DNA from: Incurvaria masculella
Taxonomy: Eukaryota > Arthropoda > Insecta > Lepidoptera > Incurvariidae
DNA: 64,000 nt
Reading direction: 5' to 3'
Assembly: GCA_946894095.1 (NCBI GenBank)
Contig: OX335659.1
Location: forward strand, 9,369,501-9,433,500
This document shows, one piece after another, positions 31,001-44,800 of this stretch (the first letter of the stretch is position 1; each line of letters starts with the position of its first letter). The translations under genes and the position numbers were made by a program. A model generated the notes under the pieces. That model saw only the letters and a list, made by a program, of their open reading frames with translations. It did no database searches and was not told the DNA's origin.

Positions 31001-34000
31001 TAGATTTTACATACATGCATATCACATTTCTTATTATAAAAGATGTTTCAAGATAGGTTCAAGAAACAGAAACAGGATTAGTAATAGGAACAGAAAATTA
31101 GGAGGTTCTACGTTATTTTTTTGCTGTCTTCATACAAATTAGTAACGTGACTTTAACAAAGGAACGGAGATCGTGGCCACTCATTCCGTGTGGCGCTGCG
31201 ATCGGTTTCTAGAATGCCAAAGTAATGTCAAAGTAAATTCTTCTTCTGTTAACTCTACTGAATCCGCAATGACGGAATGCTAAGAATACATGCCCTTATC
31301 ATAAGTAGTTTCCACTGTGGAAGTTTCTGTAACCTATCTCGAAACATCTTGTATATAACTGAACTATATGGACATACCTATGCCGAGTATGTACAGTTGA
31401 CGATCCTACAATCTATAATGCAAATAGTAACAATACAATATAAAAATACGGAAGTGGTACCAACGTTGAAATCGCCGGTCCAGTTCTCGAGCTCGACAAG
31501 GCGCTGGCAGAGGTCCGAGAACCAGGCGGCCAGGCCGAGCAGGCTCGGGTACGCCAGCTTCGTCCAGCCCGCCGGCACCGTGTCCATGAACAGCGACTCC
31601 ATCAGTGACTCCATGTCGTTTGTGATCGTCAACTCGCCCTGGAACACGTCTCAAACACTTCTTATGGAGGGTCAGGTGATTACGCCTACAGCTAGGATGG
31701 CGGTTCACAACAGTGTGCTGGTGCCTACGCTTATATATGAAATCGAAACCTGAGTATGGCCGAAGAGCCACGGATAGAATACATGCCTGGAAAACGTGTT
31801 AGCTGAGGAAAGTTTGGGAAGTGGATTTACCGGACAGATTTTGCAAAACCTGGGTTTGAAAGCAGCGAACTAGGAGAACGTACCACAATCATATTGACAA
31901 AGCACTTCGTAAAGGTTACCCGTAATCGTATAGCATGTACGTATGAATAGATGCATGTCTGTAGAGGAAACGAAATTATACTGTGATCGAACCGTATCAT
32001 CTCTACGTACGCGGCGCTGTGCTTGTATGTAGGAGGGTACGAAACAAGTACATAAAACAGTCATAAGCGCTAAATTCCAAATAGTCAAGTGAGTAATTTA
32101 ATCTGACAATTAGTTGCATTTCGTGCCATGCTAACTGGTAAATTTCAATTTACTTGGTCGAAGAACACTTCGGAACGATATGCAACGAAACATCAAATTT
32201 AATCATTCAAATGCCTGTTCCAACAGTGAATTAATTTACCAGGGTACCCCCCTGGTCTTGATGGATATGAATACATGGAGGAACACTATTGGAATCGTAA
32301 CCTTGAGGCCAAGCTCGGTCTCCTTGAGGCTGCGCCGTATCTCCCCCATGAGCATGTTCATGCGCTCCGCCTCCTGGAAGGCGACGATGGTGAACGGCGT
32401 CAGCTCCTCCACCTTGCCCATCAGCTCTTGGATGTTGAACGGCTCCGGCACACGGTCCATTATGTCGTCTATTATAGTCCGCACCTAAATCACAGCCCCG
32501 GGGATCGTTCCATTTGAAAGACAATTTTAAGAACGTTGCAGAAACATACTGTTATTGGTAAATATAAACGAACAGTTTTTTTTTCACATATCTCACAAAA
32601 TCATACACCCATACACACAAGAGATATTTGTTATTGATATTATAGTGTGTAGCATATTAGATACATACTACACTAAACACACACACACACACACACACCA
32701 AAATAAGAAACATATTAGCTAGTTTAGAAAAAGGAAATAATCGGACATCATTTATGATTATGATAGCAAAAAGTAGCCTCCCTAGAATATTTCTAGGACA
32801 TATGCAAAAGCTTTATCGATATTTTGAAGTGTCTGTCCCCGGTTTTGGCAAATAATTCTTTCGGGTCATCAGCCATCCAAGTCCGGTTCTGTTTTTTTTT
32901 TTATGCGACCTAATATGGATGGCTAATACCACATAACTATCGCCACGCCTGAGGACCACCCAGCTTCCGGCCCCTTCAGCGCATTCCCGATCGACATCAC
33001 CAACGTGCTATCGAAGCTGCAAAGTGACATCGAGCGGGTCCTCGTGAACCAAGAAGCGTTCCGGAAATCTATCGCGCTCGTGCAGCGCGGTCAGGACGAG
33101 CTGCGTCAGACTATTGTGGGCATCGAAAAAACCCTCGAGCACTACGGTGATCAACTTCAAGAGGTCGAATCAACCCTAAAATTGCAAGACACACGCATAA
33201 CAACATTGGAAAAGGAAAAAATGGAGTTGCGGCGTGAGGTCTCTGCACTACAAAGTCATCAAGATGAGGCGGACCAGCTCGCGCGTCAGCACAACATAGA
33301 AATTCAGAATGTGCCGGAACGAAAGTCTGAGAACTTAGTGGCGATCGTGGAACAGTTAAGTCGTGTAATCGATATTCCGAACCATGGAGCAGCTCGCATT
33401 CTTAACGAAATGCACTTATCGAACTCGGAAAGAGAAAGACAGTGGTGCATTTCGGTATTGAACCCAGGTCTCTGGTACACTAGGCCAGTCCCCGCGCCAC
33501 TAGGCTACGAGCCGCTCATGTCCAAATGACATTGCTTTGGATGGCTAACATAACACAACTACCGTTATGATATTAGCCCAATACACCACATTCCCGAAGG
33601 AATTAGGTATCAGACCAGGACCTTCCATTTATGAGCACGGCTACATTGACATTTTTTTTATCCAATGCGGTGCTACCGACCCGGGCGGGCTTAATAACCC
33701 TACAACTTAGTAACGAAATGCACTTATCCAACTTAGCGAAAGAAAGAAAGTGGTGCATGACCGGGGCGAGGATTTGAACCCAGACCTCTCGCACGAAAGG
33801 CAAGTCCTCTAGCTCCTACACCACGAGTATAGAGAGACATTGGTATTGGCCCCAGTGGTGACGAGGCGAGCAGACCTGCTCCTCCTTAGTGGCGCCGCCG
33901 GCCGCCTGCGCGCCGCTGTCGCGCGGTTGCATCTCGAACACGGTGCGGAAGAGCCGCTCCGAGACGGTGGTGAGGAAGCCGATCTCCGCGTTGGGGTGCA

Positions 34001-35853
34001 GCCCGTACAGGTACGGCGTCTCGTCGGGCAGGTAGTCGTCGATGTACGAGTGGTAGCCGGCGTAGTCGCTGTTGGGCGGCGACGTGAAGCCGGCCGCTAG
34101 AATTTGCTCTCCGTCGACCTGTTGAATAGTACGCGCTTTAGAAAAGGCTATTTGGTACAAGACCTTTCAGACTGAACCACCCAAAAATCCTTGCTTTAGA
34201 TACGTTGATCTCACTAGAGAAGAAATTAAAATTGGGTTGGGATTAAGATCTGGGCATTTTCCATTAAACAGTGTCATTTAATTTTTTTTTAAACTCTCCG
34301 ATCTGTACTGCCTGCGACAGACCGGAAGATTAATTTAATGTATTGACAGAGTGTGGGAGAAATGAAACATTGAGAGCTAATCTAAAGATAATTTTATGCA
34401 CCGATCGAGTCAACTTGATTTTTAGATTGATTACATGAAGCCCTCGGACAACCCAACTCTGAAGAATTTCGAGAGTTTATCAATTTCTTTAAGTTGTCAC
34501 TTGCCCTGAGAAACTCTAATTAAACAGTATTATTAAGTGTAAAAGTCACTATGGGGCTGACATAAATGAAGTATGATTCGAGTGTCATGTTCGAATGCAT
34601 TTAATCCGTTAGAGCCTTTAACTTAAATGTGTAGTTAGGGGTCCAGCCATTGCCTATAGATCCAATGACCTGCCCGATAGGTACGTTTCGCAGTAAGATA
34701 AGCCTTCCAGGGTTTTAAGAACGTCAATTTAATAAGAATGAGGCCAAAACGGATACAGCAACACGACATTTCTTATTAACACAAAAATTTGAAGTCACCT
34801 CAATTAAGAAAGTTATTTATGAAAATCCAGGTCAGTAAATAGAATTAGATAGATAGGTGAATATGAAACGAACGAGCTCGGGCTGCATGTACTCGGAGAG
34901 GAAGGTGCGACAGAGGCGGCGGTCCCAGTCGTCGGTGATGTGGCCCCCGTACATGATCTCGCCGAATAGGTAGCGCAGGTCCTCCCACGGGACGCGCGAG
35001 TTCGCCTCCAAGTAATTGAACAGCACGTACACGCAGATTGTCAGATCGCCGAAATTGAATGGATACATTCTGCAAAGAATCATCATGTTTGCGAACATTA
35101 TGGAATGATAAAACTGTTTCGTGTAACTATCAAAATTATTTTGGAGCACTATGAAATGAAACGAAAATATCATTTATTGCTTACCACTATGAGTGCACAG
35201 GATCCAGAGGCAAGCTTATTGCCAAAGAAAATCTATCAGATAATCTTAATGAAGTAAAAATATTAGCAGGTAGCATTAAGCAACATAGCAATAAGACAAA
35301 GCACAATAATCATACTTCAAGAACATTGGATGACTTTAGACTATGCATCCCAAGCAGATATTAATAGATTAATTTAATTGTTATTACATGCCAAATACCA
35401 AAGATTTTAATTTTACATTAAAATTAGACAGAGAAGCACTTTCCTCATTGTTAAAAGGCAGAATCACGCAGAATGAACTCTAAAAGAACCTGGATAAGCA
35501 GTGGGAGAATGTGACGGAATAATAAGCAGGAGATTATCTGCAGAATTGAGTGAGAGACACCATTATAGGAGAGATAATTGAATCAATCCTTAAGATAAGT
35601 TGCAAATTCGGGATCATTCAGAATTTAATATATAAGGGAGAGAAAGTTTATTTTTAATCAAGCAATTGGCATGATAGGTGGAGGTATACATTAAATGACA
35701 ACTTATTCCCATTCACCTATTCCATCCCTGAGGGCCGAACTTCCTGCGCTCGGCGACGACAGCGTGGAAGTAGCAGAGCGCGAACAGGATCGACTTGAAC
35801 TCTGCCTCCTTGCTGCACATCTCCATCGTCTCCTGACTGAAGTTATCCAGTGA
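28005..35853 (-). CDS. Dynein exons 40-47 (C-terminal domain and stop)
   Basis: Exons are 35717-35853, 34874-35069, 33876-34118, 32302-32484, 31465-31638, 30411-30559, 28910-29104 and 28005-28104. They encode [144 protein letters not shown] and the final [12 protein letters not shown]. This ending is the one known for DNAH9/11/17. A candidate ATTAAA poly(A) signal (minus strand) lies near 27929 and AATAAA at 27686-27691. The acceptor of exon 46 is separated from a MITE by 13 bp. Confidence 0.92.
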
Positions 35854-38800
35854 CTGCATGTACCAAAGCAGAGAAAAGTTGATTCTATATGTTCACTCTT
35901 TAACAATCATTTGAGACAATCTTGCACACAACCAGTTCAACAAAGACGCATTGGAGTTTTGTTATCTGCCGCGAAACCATATTTTACCTTATGTAGATTG
36001 GCCCACATGCCAATGGGAGGTTCGTTGGTGATCTTAATGGCCGATTCGAGTATTCCCTGTGGTATGATGTGGTAGGCGGGATCTGCCGCTGGCTCCGCAC
36101 TCAAGTACAATCTGTAAAAAGACGAAACGAGAATGGGATTGATCCTACTAATTTTATAAGGACTTCTTTCGCGCAAACATTACTGAACTACTTTTTGAGC
36201 GGCTAGTAGCCTAGTGGCGCGGGGACTGGCCTAGCGTACCAGAGGCCTGTGTTCAATACCGACGTGCACCACTGTCTTTCTCTTTCCGAGTTCGATAAGT
36301 GCATTTCGTCACGAATGCGAGCTGCTCCATGGTTCGGAATCCATGTAAAACTGTACGGGTTTAAGCCCGCCCGGGTTGGTACCATCGCATTGGATGAAAA
36401 GATGGTCGAAGCGGCAATAAAAAAATGACCGTGTTTTCCATCCAGTTCAATGTAGCCGTGCTCATAAAGGGAAGGTCCTGGCATGGCACCAATTTCCTTC
36501 GGGAATGTGGTGTATTGGGCTAATATCATAACGGTATGTCAGGTCGCATAAAAAAACTGTTCGTTGAAGTGTGGAGAGCCACCTCTGTACGAGATGTATG
36601 TTCAACAGAATGGCCCAGGAACACCTCCGCCACAACCCCCTGGCTGTTGAGCCATTGGTATACCTGTAGTCGGGTTGTGGGTTCTCGAAGCACTCCTCCA
36701 TGCGCTTCTCGAGCGTGGAGAGCCACTTCTGCACGAGATGTATGTTCTGCAGGATGACCCAGTGGCCCGCAGCGGCGCCCACGCCCAACGCCTCCTCCGC
36801 CACCACTTCCTGGCCCTGACCCAGCGACACGATGTGGATGTTCTTGCGGTCCGTCGAGAAACCTAGCTTCTTTCCCATCTTCTCGATGTCCTGTGAAGTG
36901 CGTTCTAATTACAATTGTTTAGAGATTCTTGATAGAGTAAGTGATTTATTAACTACCTAGACAAGAAGGTCAGAATGTTCACGTAGAAATTCATGTAATT
37001 GTTATTGTATCTATTGGTCTTCAGTGCTCAGATAAGTAAAATTCATCAATTAAAATGTAACCCCTGAGCTATGAGCGCAACGTGAGGATTGAAGCTTTGT
37101 ACCTTCAAGGGGTCTACGCCGGGTGAGAGTATAAAGAAGACGGGCGTGGTGGAGCTGCTCTCCTGGTACGACTTCTCGAAGGACGGCGTGCGCGCCTCCA
37201 CGTACTTGGTACCCAGATTCTCTTCGCAGAAGCAGCTGGAACCGTCAGCGTTGACAAACGTTGATTATTGCTAAACGGCAAGGAAAACCTAATACCCTGA
37301 TTCGCAGGGTATTAACGGAATTATGGTAACCGTTAACCAGGTATCCCTCGTCATGTGGATGGATGAAGTTTTTAACGCCGTACCAATCAACTGTTTTTAC
37401 ACATTTTTTGATACAAATGATTTTTATGGTATATTTGATATTTATCTAAGTGAACATGATATATTTATCTGAATGAAATCTGTGTGTAAATACAAACTGC
37501 ATCAAAATGGGATAAGTGGTTCTCAACTTCGTTCAACTCAAAGTTGGCAGAAACACAGACAGACGTCAGAAGTTGGGTATTAGAATCGTTAGTGATTAGT
37601 GAAGAGATGCGAACAGACCTAGTGGCATAGGACATGCGGTCGGGTCGCAAGGCTCTCATGATGCAGAGCCGCTGCAGCGAAGTCTTGTTTTTCCAATCAC
37701 CAGGCAACTTGTCCCGCTCCGGCGCCTCGCCATCCGTAAAATTTTGCCACCTAAACATATCATATTAATGGGAATTCCTTTAGGATTAAAATAATCATTT
37801 TTAAGTTTCCCTGAAAAGAAATGAGGCCAAAAAACAAATAGTGCAATTAGCCCCAAACCTTAAGGTGGCCCATCCCGCTCATCTCCCCATACAAAAGGGG
37901 AAAGAAGATCACGCCCATATTTCTTGTCGGAGATCCAAAATTTTGCTCAAAATAGCTTTCTTTGATCGAACTAGATGTCTGATGACCATTGGCATTGTAA
38001 AATTGTGTTTGGTTTCTAAGTTATAAGGTCCGAAAGTTCGCATTTTTCGCGCGTTTTATACAATAACTTTGTAGGTGGATTACGCAATGATAAAGTAAGA
38101 ACATCTTAAAAAGATTAGTCATCAGACATAGCTTATTTAGTCAAGATTTATAATCTATTTGGTTTTTGTTCGATTTTTACTACAGCGCGAGCGGTCGTGG
38201 TTTACTTTTAGCTATAAGTCGTTTTGAAATTAAAATTTTCGTAAATCTTACCAAATCATACACTATGCACATTGTCTTCTTTGTGGACATGCATCTTCCT
38301 CATCACGGAGTTTGTCTTATTCTTTGAAACAGAGAAGGTCCCAGAGCGCAACAGCACGGTTTTGTACCGTGCCCGCGAATGAGTTAGGCCCGCCGGGTTG
38401 GGCCACCTTAACATCAAAAGTAAAAGTATACCAGTTAATGGTATGGTAAATGGTTACGTTACACCATTTTTAGAGCCGGATTTGGGGGGAGAAGTTGGAA
38501 TTTATCTGTTTTTCTCAAAAAAAAATATGCAGTTTGCAAAAAAAGTATGCCTGTCAAAGCCTCTTTTCCCTTAAAAAGTAGCGCCCCTTCAGAGCGTGGT
38601 AAGGTTGTCACTTCTTCAAGGGCTTATTACTAACATACCACCGGCCACTAAAATCACAATTTAATTTTGATTTTATTAAACGCCCTCATGTCATATTTTA
38701 TTCAAAAATAATAAAAAGAGAACAACTGCTAGTTTACACCCTCCGTAACTCTGGAGCCGTCCACTTCCGCAAGATTATGCCTTTGCTCTTTTTTTGTTTG

Positions 38801-41800
38801 CAATGTAATGTAGATTATTTTTGTCTTTGGCACTTTTGCGCTTTGGCAGTTTTCGAAATATTGAAGAAAAACTGTTAAATTCCAATTTCTCCCCCCTCCC
38901 CCCCAAACCCGATGCACAAAATGGTGTAACTTTTTACCAAACAATACGTGGACTGTATAGAGCAATTTGGAGGGATACTCTTACTTTGGATTTTGAGGTC
39001 TGGGTCTAAATGCACTATACTAAAAGTTGTCTTTGGCCTGGGTCTGTCAGTGCTGTGACATATCAAATTGTACATCCATGGCACAGCAACTTTAGAAGTT
39101 TGAAAGCCTAAACGATAATGTCGTTTTAAGTGCTTATTGGTAGTTTCTCAGTTCGGTAATGCCGGTGAGTGCGTGTGCAACGCGTCGAGTGTCGGCGATA
39201 GGGTGCACGGAGATCGGAGGAAGCCAGCCAAGAGGAAGTAGTAGTAGTTGGAGGAATCTTTACCTACCTTTTGCTGGCACCTTCCATATCTTTGTCAAGG
39301 TTCTCGAACGCGTCCAGGTTGCTGAGGAACTGAATGCCACCCCAGGAGTTGTTAGAGAGCCAAGAGAACGGCGACCCGCTCGGAGCCACGGCGTACTTCA
39401 GCAGGAAGTCCAGCTCCACCGGATCTATCTGACCGCTCACTTGAAGTATCTACAAGCAGACCATCAATTGAGTCAATTCAATTTGACTCCAAGCGGCGCT
39501 TTAGTCATCTACTCAAAATTAAGTATTTTCAATATTGGCTAATAATTGTCAGTGCCAACCTCAATATTAAATCGATTATGATACTATCTAAATTTTAAAC
39601 ATTTAAACATTTTTAAAACGTTTTTTAACCTGCTTTCTTGTATTTTCGGTTCGAATTTCGAAATCAATTAAAGTAACTTCTCCATGAGCTAGATACCTAA
39701 AATTTGAAACATAGCTCAGGACTGGATGACAATGTCATATAAAAATTATGAAGTGCAAAGCCGCTGGTTTAAAAGCAAATTCACACAAAAAGTGACTAAT
39801 GTTTGTAAAAAGTGAGTGTTTTTTTCTAAGCAGGTTGTGCACACGCACCTTTTTAAAACTAACTCATTTCTAGAAACTCAAAATCATGGGGTCTAATAGA
39901 TTAAATTTTTCACACAACTTCAATTTTCCAGAAATTAGTCCGTTTTATAAACATAGCTTTGTTTTGTCTTATATTAAAAAGTTAAGATAACATTCGAGTG
40001 GAAAACGTTTGACTTTGGGTTGATTGGTTTGATGGGAGTCTGAGAATCACTCAGATATCTATTTGACGGATTTATTTCCGTCTCTGTTTAGTTATCCGTT
40101 ATAGTAAGTCCATATTTTATTTTTTTATTATAAAATTACAATCAGATAATTGTGATAGAAGATATTATATAGTACAATCTGAGGATTGATAAATAGGCCT
40201 TTAATATTTTATTTAAAAAAATGGTGGTCTGATTGATGCGATTAATTAACTGATCATTATTTCAAGTATTGGTACAAGCCAAGAAATGACACCTGCAGTG
40301 TGATCTGGAAGAGGAAGATGAGCTTGTCCCTCTCGAAGAGGCCCCTGCTCGTGTAGACGTAGACGGAGAAGGTGATGGAGTCGAGGAGGGCGGCGACCCG
40401 CGCGTCGAGCTCGTCGTGCGCGGGCGCCGCCGCCAGCGCCTCCTTGAACACGATGCTGTACGCCTTCAGGGAGAACTGGTACATCGGGCTGATCTTATGC
40501 AGGTCGTTCAGGATGAAGTAGAGGAGCGAGGCGCGCGTCGCGGCCCGTCTGCAAATAAAATAACTGGTAAATTTATGAGCCCAAGAGTGTGTACATAAAC
40601 CCTACGGAAAAACTAAATTAATAAACGAATCAATAAAATCAATGAATTACAGTATTTCTAGGTGTCAAAAATACTACTAATAAAGTGGGTACGTCCGTAG
40701 TCTTACGGGCAAAATAGAGGCGCAGCTGAGTGCAGTGTGGGGTTTGGGATTTCAAATGCTCTTTACATGGAGACGCCATTTCCAGTGCCGACAACCTACC
40801 AGTCAACTTGTTGTGTTCGCAAAACAGGTCTTTGTATGGTTGGGTAGGCGTTTTTAGATAGTCTTACGAGCAATAAAGAGGCGCTGCTGAGTGTAGCATG
40901 GGGTGATGTATGTGAAGCGTTACTTCCACGCACGACGTTTGGTTTCATAAACGAACCTGTATCTCTCTCTCGCCTCGTCGATCTTAACAGCCGTAACTTT
41001 CCCCTCCTCGACCTTGATTTCGATGTCGGCGGCAGTCTTCTTGGTGGTCTCGAGGTTGATGACGAGCGCCGAGTCACTGAGGATGTCGGGTCCGGCGGAC
41101 GAGAGCCGCTTCAGCAGGTCGTCTTCGAGCGTCTTCAGGGTGATCTTGAAGTCGTTCTGCTGCTTCGTCAGGCCGGAGCGCAGCGCCGCCAGGTCGGGCC
41201 GCTCGGCCTTCACTACTTCGCCAAGCAGTTGCTCTTCCAGACTGCACGGCAAAATCGCTGAGTTTTTTCATACAAACGGACGTGATGACAGTCGAACTAA
41301 CCGTTGGGGCTGGCTGTGAATCGGATTCCACGCAAAACTGTAGGTCCCAATCTTTTACTTTTATTAACTAGGTGGTAATCATAGATAAAAAGGGAGGAGA
41401 TATGGCATCGAGCGCGCCTAGTATGGGATCCGCTGTCTCCAATTTTCAAAAACTACAAATCACATTCACATTTTAGAGCACATTCGCGCGCGGTGGCGAT
41501 GTTTCGACTGTGCGGCATACGACGAGCCACCGGATTCCAATACAATGATATGGTCATTTTGACCATGTAGCGGAGACGCGATATCGAGCGAATGCCCCTT
41601 CTCCTCTCTTTCTCTTCAGTAGTGGTAATAGTAATCCATAATTGTGGTTGATCCCAACATGAGAATTGTCCGTATTTTCTATTTAGTTAAATGTCACCGT
41701 GCAAATGTTCTCTCTCATGTGGTGTGTTTGTTCAATTTTATGACAGGTAGGTCTGGTTAGCCATTCACGTGTAGATCCATAAAAAAATGCATATTTCATG

Positions 41801-44800
41801 GCATTCTGGGAATTGCCTTCCCATTAATTGCACGGTTGTAACTGTCACTGCAAAACTTGTCCTTGTCTTTTTGGCCATGTTTAATTTTTAGCTTTAGTCC
41901 AATCGGAGAAGAAAGAAATAAAATACCAGACCTTTTACCCCCTTTAGTATACGGACAACTTTAAATGTAAAACAATGAATGAATGAATGAATAAATGAAT
42001 GAATGAATGAATGAATAAATTCTTTATTGTGCAATAGAAAACAAGTACAATTACAAAAACAATTCGAAACAACAACAAAATTGCACAAAGGCGGACTTAT
42101 CACTAGGAGTGATTTCTTCCAGTCAACCTTTGGGGTGATGAGGAGAGACAATCTAAAATATCTGTAGGTAGGTACACAATAGCAATTTGAAAGGAAAATA
42201 ATAAAGCAAATAAAATAAAAATATATACATACAGTATAAACATACATAAACCATAATTTACATGACAATACAAGCATACTTTGAATAAAATAAACTAATA
42301 TATATAATACAATATACTAAAATATATATTGTATATCCACAATTTAGGAACAAATTAAAACAAAACAAAAATATATACCTATTTCTTTGATGATAATAAA
42401 AAGAAAGATGTACAGCGATAAAAATAGTATATTCAGATTTCATTTAAATAAAACTCCTTGATTCTCGACTTGAAAGAGCCGATAGTTTGACAAGAGCGGA
42501 CGGAGGAAGGCAACGAGTTCCACAGACGTACTGCATGTACAGTGAAGGAGTTGGAAAAGAAGCAAGTTGTATGGCGGGGAATCGCAAGGATACTGTCGTC
42601 GCTAGAACGTAGAGGGAGACCGTGTGAAGATAGGTGCAAGAATCGGGAACGAAGGTACTCAGGAGAGTGAGGGTTATTTAAGACCCCAAAAAGAAGAGTG
42701 AGTATGTGACAGTTCCTTCGATAACGAATGGGTAGCCATTTAAGCTGACGACGGTACTGCGATACATGGTCGTATTTACGCAGACCATATATGTAGCGAA
42801 TGCAGAGATTCTGTAAACGTTCCAATTTATCAAGGAGAACTTCAGTTAAATCCAAAAAGCACACATCTGCATAATCTAAAATTGGAAGTAGGAGAGTTTG
42901 CGTCAACGTGATTTTGGTACGGATTGGAAGGAAACTCTGTAAGCGTTTTAAAGAGTGGGCGGCAGCAAAGATTTTCCTGCTGATCTCATTTACCTGGGGC
43001 GCCCATTGCAGGGTGTCATCAATTAAAATGCCTAGATTTTTTACTGTTTTAGAGTACGGTATAACTACTTCATTGTAGATTACCGCTGGTAATGTATTGT
43101 GATCAATCTTCGATACAAGTCTAGGGCTGCCGACTATTATGACTTGTGATTTCATAGGATTTACCGTCAGACCAAATGATTTTGTCCAATTTAGGATATG
43201 ATCCAAATTCACATTCATTTCTGATACGGTATGTGCCAAATTATCAAAGGAGCAATGCAAGTACAGCTGTAAGTCATCGGCATAAAGGTGGTAAAGAGAA
43301 GTTAACATATTTGTAATTAGATTAATAAATATAGAGAATAACAGAGGAGATAACACGCCACCCTGTGGAACACCAGCAGTTAAATCAGCCCAGTCAGAAC
43401 ACACATTGTCAATTCTGATACACTGATGTCGACCACAGAGATAAGACGCGAACCAGTCAAGCACTGCCGGAGATAAGTTAAGCGTTCGTAGAATACCAAG
43501 CATGATGTCAAAGTCCACTGTGTTGAATGCATTGCTGAAGTCCAACAAAGTTAAGACTGTAAGATTCTTGTTTTCCATATTTGTTCGGACATCTTCAGTT
43601 ACTTTGACGAGAGCAGTAACGGTGCTGTGGCAAGGTCGGAAACCTGACTGCATTGGGTTCAGCAAGTGATTGCCGGCAAGGAAGCTGGCCAACTGCTGGT
43701 GAACAATGCGCTCCAGAATTTTTGACAATACAGGTAAAATAGAAATAGGGCGATATTGACTGAAAGAAGAAGGATTTGAAATTTTTGGGACAGGAATGAT
43801 GTAAGCCCTTTTCCAGGTACTCGGAAAAGATCCACTGGATAGGGAATGATTTAGAATAAATGTAATTATAGGTAGCAGTTCGGCCAGCAGTGGTGAGAGC
43901 ATGTCGAGGCTAATGCAGTCGGCACCTACAGCTTTTGTTGAAATTGAATTCAGGATCAGCTTAACTTCACGGTCAGTGACTTGGCGAAATGTAAATGAAG
44001 CATGCTCCGGAGTTGGTAAAGCTGAAAGCTGAAGAAGAGTTTGACATTTTACCACTTGATCAATGGTGGTGAGAGGAGAGGAGAAATGCCTGTTAAGGGC
44101 GTTGATGTCGATGTTGTTACTGACAGTAGAAGACTTTTTACCAACTCCAAGAGTTTTAAGAAATTTCCAAGCATTGACGGGAGAGCTATTTTCGAGAGTA
44201 TTATGAATGTGGCGTCTTTGGGCATCCCTACACATCCTGTTACACCGATTCCTGAGCAGCCTGTACTTGGTGCGATTTGCATCGGAAGGATTATGTTTAA
44301 GTTTAATCTTGGCTCTATCCCTCTTCACCATCATTCTCCGAATGTCCTCTGTTAGCCATGGAGCTGGTAAATGTTTCACACGTGTGGGTCTGAGAGGTGC
44401 GTGAATATCAAATAGAGCCGTAAGTTTGGAGGTGAAATCCTCAACCATAACATCTGTAGAAGAGGAACTAAGAACAGCAGACCAATCCAAGCCACGCGCG
44501 TCTTCCCTTAGGCGCTCCAGATTAATATCCTTGAAATTTCGCTGCATGAGAACCTTTCGCCTGATCTTAGGAGGACGGACCTTGTAGGATAAATAGATTA
44601 AATCGTGATATGAGAAGCCAGGCGCTGTCAGCTGACCATGTTCACTTACATGGTCAGGTGAAGAAGTAAGAATCAGATCAAGCAGAGAAGGTTCACAATT
44701 AGGAAAGTGGTGTGTAGCATCCAAGGGAAGAATATTCATATTTACTGATGACACAAGGGAGTTAAGTTTTCTAGCGCGGTGGTCATTTTTTATTAGACAG

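Noticed and set aside
33005..33529. 174-codon frame as a host gene
   Set aside because: Its first part is retroelement ORF1-like and its end is SINE sequence; there is no promoter or splice context.
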